The translations under genes and the position numbers were made by a program. 64,000 nt of DNA from Adineta ricciae (lineage: Eukaryota; Rotifera; Eurotatoria; Adinetida; Adinetidae): assembly GCA_905250025.1 (NCBI GenBank), contig CAJNOJ010000165.1, forward strand, positions 124,001 to 188,000. The letters run 5' to 3'. The notes below the pieces were generated by a model that was given only the letters and a program-made list of their open reading frames with translations, did not search any database and was not told the DNA's origin. Shown in pieces: positions 59,749 through 64,000 of this stretch (the stretch's first letter is position 1; each line of letters begins with the position of its first letter).

Positions 59749-61170
59749 ACAAAATAACGGAGCACATGCTTATTGGTTTCGATTTGATCAGCAAGGATGC
59801 ATGACAGATGTGATCGATTGTTACTTTGATTTGTCTATCAAATACAAAAGAGTTAGAAAATGATATACATCCATTTATTGATAGTGTATATGCAGGCGAT
59901 TGTCCGACACTTGTTTACCTGGTTGTACGACAAAGTGTGCCGCCTTTAACACGCTCATCATCATCGTTATTTTCTTTCTATTGTTATCATTCTCTCATCA
60001 CTTTCGTTGATCATTTATCACGCGAGAATATGAGACAAATTGCAGTGTGAGATTTGTAATAATCAGGTCATCGCCAGTAAAAAAATGAAAATTACATTGA
60101 ATTCAGATATGATTGCTAAAAATATTCGATGTTGGTTGTCTTGTTTCTTTTTTGTTTTGTTTATTCATCACAACTCCGATTGAAATGAACACACGTGCCG
60201 ATACGTTAGGTTTCATTTTCTCTCTCTCTCAAAACTTCACACTATCAATGTCGATGTTTACTGGCTGATGATCATGTTCTCAAACGCACGTATATATTCG
60301 CATTCAGATAAGATCACAGACTAGAAAGTCACTTTCTTCTCTCCTTAACAGTTTAATGTTGTCTCGTTTGATCGTTCATTCTTCTTCAAGTTGTTGAGGC
60401 ATACTTGAACGTCGTATAGGAGTCGGGGATATATAAATACATATTGCTACCGCTGTTAAGAAGAAGAAAAGTAATTATGCAAGGAGAGAAAGTTGTCACA
60501 AAACGCTACAATAGATATGTACGTATTGACTTAAGTCTTTTGCTTTTATTGAATGATACTTGACGATATGGTCGAATTGAGTAACAAGAGGTAGCGGCAA
60601 AGGTTTTGTTATTAACAAAGAAACAAATCAAACCACTTCTTTCTATTAGTTGATTGATATGATGTAATGTAATATACAGTGATCAATCGCATCTCCGATA
60701 GAAAAATTCGCTTAGACAGAAAAACAAAAACTGATGAAGTGATTTAAACCAACTGTTAACCTATTGTTAGCGAGAGAGTGCAGAAATTAAATCAGGCGAA
60801 CAGCTTTGATGAGCTCCCTACCGTGCATGATAGGTGTTTGTCAATATAAATATATGTGCACGCACAGGTAGAAAAGAGATCGAATGTTCGCTCATTAAAA
60901 TGGACAGATAGGTGATCTGCTACGATGAGATGACGTGTCATCCACTTGATCTTGTTTTTTTTTCATTCGTATACATAATCTAATGACTACGAGAAATAAT
61001 TAGTGTCGCCAAATTGTGTCATGATTAACGAAGACACAGAATATATGGATAACTAATGTACAGGAAAAATCTGTCTTTCATCGTTTCTTATGTTTTTCTT
61101 GTCCATGTTCTCATATAGACTTGCTCATTTGAAAATTGATGTGTACCACCCACTCAGCAGGAGAGATCGT

Positions 61171-61193
61171 ATGTGTGTGTGTGTGTGCGCGCG
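61171..61193. repeat. (TG)n/(CG)n dinucleotide microsatellite
   Basis: A run of TG units followed by CGCGCG, directly visible. Confidence 0.85.
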
Positions 61194-64000
61194 TTGAGAA
61201 CATTAGTCTAGAGGAAAACATATGTCCGTTCAATTTTTTGTCTTTTTCAACGACAAATGAATAGAAGAAAAATATGACGACCAACCACTTGAGAGAAACA
61301 ACTACGATCTTTATTTTCAATGAAAAAAAAAGTAATGAAACTTGTGCATTTGTGTTTCATTATTTCTTTTACACTCATTCCAAAAAAGTGCCACTTGAAG
61401 AATAGAGAATACAGCAAGTCTTTTTTCTTATTTTATATTCGCTATATTGTGTACTGAGTAGTAAATAAAGTCCTATCGTAGTCAATATTCAAGGCAGTTT
61501 CAATCTAAGAGATTGTGCCTATATATAGTCTACGAAACACATAATTAGATGTCTTGGTGAATCGGTTTTGATCTTGTTCATAAACGTATATCGTTTCTCA
61601 TTGATGGCATTGCCAAAATAAAAATTCGATTTTTCTTCATTGAAGTAGTACAAAGCAATGGCAGGAGCATAAGAAAATATTTTTTCGACGTAAAAATCAT
61701 ACAAAGAAATTTTGGTTCGATCACAAATTACTATAGCTTGGAAAGAAAAGGGCGGTGACTTCTTTATCACAGCATGCTCATTTAATTTTCAAAACGATCC
61801 AATTATAATGCTTTGCGCGCAGTGAAACACATAAGAAACGACGCTTGTGCGGGAATCGATATAAATATAACTCAGGTCAAACAACCCGAGGATTTCATGA
61901 GAGCAGTATTTCAGTGATTAAATCCTGTCATCGAATTTAACCGGTTTCTGTGGGAACCGACAAGAATCTGCTATGACCGATAGTCGGATACGATCCTCGA
62001 ATCCTTGAGCAGGATCTAGGCACTTTCCCATAGTATCCAACGCGGAAAACATGGACATCCTACAAGTATTTATCGGAAGTAGTTGGAACCCTGCTTTCAG
62101 GTATCATCATCCTAGGAAGACATTCAAGTACAGTCAAAGGCTGATTGTTTGACAGTAGGTAATATTGTACGTTTTGCAGACGTGCGTACGAAAAACGTTT
62201 TTCTTTAACATTGCAGCTGCATGTGTGCGTACTGGACGTGCTTTGAACACAAGTTCAATTATTCAATTGCTCAGCTGTTCAAATATTATAATAGAGTGAT
62301 CGTCTTGTTTATGACTTAAAATTTTTCATAAATCTACAAAATGAATGCTTATGAAGGAATTTAACTTTACTAAAAAGCAACTTTACCAGTTATAAAGTAA
62401 ATAAAAATGTTCTGAGAAAATAATCAATAATGTAAACAATGTCATCGATCCTGAGTTTATAAACAGCCTTCATTTATTAATACAATGTGCAGTGAAAGCT
62501 ACTTTTTATTTTCTCGTGCTCATTGACCGAGAGCTGTAATCGTAGTAACCATGCAGATACATGTTCTGAGAGCTATTCGATTTTGACTCGAATAGTATAT
62601 CTTTGACGTTATATGAATATTTATATAAAGACACATACTTTGTGGTCACTCGTTGGCAAAGCAGTTTACTTTTTGTATGAGTTAGTTATGTTTTCAGAGA
62701 TAGAATTGTCAGTTAAAGTATTGCGCTGAGGTTTTTCTGGAAACCATGCGGTCAGTGGCGATACAGGTAACACCTTATTTTGCTTTTCGGAGAATAGGCG
62801 ATGACAGTTTAACGCGAATGAATATTGAATACAAATATTTAATGATAAGTTCGTATATCTGAAAAAAATAGTGACACATCAAGATTTATCACCGTATAAA
62901 GTAACATATTATATGAAACTACAGTCTCCAATGGGATATAATACATATACTGTAACGAAACTCGTATTAAATCATAGTGTATCAACTGACAATAAAATAG
63001 AGAATACTGTATACTACGATGATACAATCAATTAAATTAAATTGGCAATCTAGCTTGTAATAAAATTTCATTGTGCGACTCAGTATTTCTAGTAACAAAA
63101 TATAAGCTATATATGGTACCAAAATTAGAATCGGGTCATGTAAATTTACATATGTCGAAATCTTTTTATTATAACAATTGAATAACTTAACATTTAGGTT
63201 AATATATTGTAGATTTTTATTATAATATCTAATGATACTCAGTTTGAAATATAATAAATATAAACTTGGCCCTCTATTGAGCATTATACTTCTCCTATAA
63301 TGAAAATAGATCGAAATTATTGTGCAATCTAGCCCGATTTTTCCGAAGGAATTTGATTTAAATAATACATCGTTTGTAATTTAGAACATAGCAACGAGAA
63401 AATTGATCAATGAATATCTAAGTGAGAGTAGTGCCCTGGAAGAAATTTTCTTTTATGCACATAAAGTCATAATGTACATGTTATGATCGATTGAACTCTT
63501 GTTCATGAAAGAAAAGAAGAAAAAGAGAAGATGTTTGGAAGTTTATTTGTTTCTGCACTTTAAAATGTTACTGTTGCATAGACAGACGCTGGAATGAACA
63601 ATATCGATCTTACATAATGCATTCTTTTTTCAGTAAAAGTCTGAAGTGTGTTTATTAAGAAAGAATAATATATAATAAGAGACGCAAAGTTTTATATTCC
63701 TAATGATGCAATCAGTCGCGTTGAAATGCAAGCCAATTGTATAAGAAAAAGAAATCTTCTTTGTATAGTATCCAACTCTAATTATAGACTGAAGCTTTGC
63801 AGAGGCTTCCTACTTAACAGTCGTTGGTAGAGAATAATATTCGAAAGGATAACTAAGTTTCAAAATACTACTAGCACATATGTTCGGTACACAAACAGCT
63901 CTCGTTTCTATATATATACATATTTCAATTAAGACCCCATCATGAGATGAAACTCACATCACATCATGTGTAATTACAGCATAACGATTTCAAGTACACT

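Larger units (their letters stand above)
59556..64000. other. Gene-poor terminal 4.4 kb
   Basis: Apart from the INSM promoter region I find no supported gene. Frames at 59826-60050, 61519-61770, 62839-63027 and 62982-63284 lack homology and splice partners. The stretch from 62.8 to 63.3 kb is very AT-rich. A (GT)n microsatellite is at 61171-61193. The segment 61850-62220 has a higher GC content and looks different from its surroundings, but I cannot name it. Confidence 0.45.

Noticed and set aside
61519-61770. 83-residue minus-strand frame
   Set aside because: Reads moderately protein-like but has no partner exons or recognisable family; not enough support.
61900-62030. tRNA-like B-box on the minus strand (GGATTCGAGGATCG)
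   Set aside because: No matching A box or cloverleaf could be drawn around it.
62839-63284. Ile/Tyr/Leu-rich minus-strand frames near the end of the window
   Set aside because: Expected by chance in very AT-rich DNA; no splice signals or homology.

Overview
The window is animal nuclear DNA. It is AT-rich and gene-dense, and almost every protein-coding gene is cut by tiny GT-AG introns of about 45-65 bp. The conserved genes are clearly metazoan (UNC79, INSM1, CUEDC1, TTLL12, KRTCAP2, PAXBP1, CNNM). Among them sit an intronless bacterial-type YihY/BrkB gene and fungal/bacterial-looking sugar and redox genes. That mixture, the compact layout and the operon-like spacing point to a bdelloid rotifer. 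This is inference; no taxonomic marker is present.

Layout. Bases 1-11,030 are all minus strand: a partial HORMA-domain (HORMAD/Hop1-like) gene, MRPL38, MPC2, a beta-1,4-galactosyltransferase, KRTCAP2 and PAXBP1. A divergent promoter with two inverted CCAAT boxes separates PAXBP1 from a DTX3-like RING/Deltex ligase (+). Next come a PLPP/PLPPR-type lipid phosphatase homologue (+) and a small acidic secreted protein (-). From 16.7 to 24.1 kb lies an accessory block: aldo/keto reductase (+), short cadherin (+), two small one-TM proteins (-,-) and an MNN1-type glycosyltransferase (+). From 24.2 to 25.8 kb a decayed, shrunken copy of that same block follows in the same order and orientation, without the cadherin. 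A CNNM metal-transport protein (+) and the BrkB gene (+) come next. A multi-copy neuropeptide precursor (-) with one peptide per exon and a rhodopsin-type GPCR (-) lie at 33.0-36.2 kb. TTLL12, a FUN14-domain protein, an R3HCC1L-like protein and CUEDC1 (all -) fill 36.9-43.9 kb. UNC79 (+), a subunit of the NALCN sodium-leak channel complex, spans 46.6-56.1 kb. It is followed 117 bp later by a fused CRYL1-C11orf54 enzyme (+), then INSM1 (-). I could support no gene in the last 4.4 kb.

Most interesting points. (1) A single protein joins L-gulonate 3-dehydrogenase (CRYL1) to the C11orf54/DUF1907 hydrolase fold, which suggests two consecutive steps of the glucuronate-xylulose route. (2) A peptide precursor carries eight (S/T)LD(S/T)-x-(S/T/N)G-(N/S)DF(F/L) copies, each on its own phase-0 mini-exon. 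(3) A segmental duplication is caught in mid-decay. (4) Several same-strand gene pairs are only 90-180 bp apart with a splice-acceptor-like sequence at or just before the downstream ATG, consistent with spliced-leader operons. (5) There is an intronless bacterial-type membrane protein gene. (6) A Hop1/HORMAD-like gene appears in what looks like an ancient asexual lineage.

Exon joins were worked out by eye, so individual splice sites may be off by a few bases, and UTRs are not annotated.
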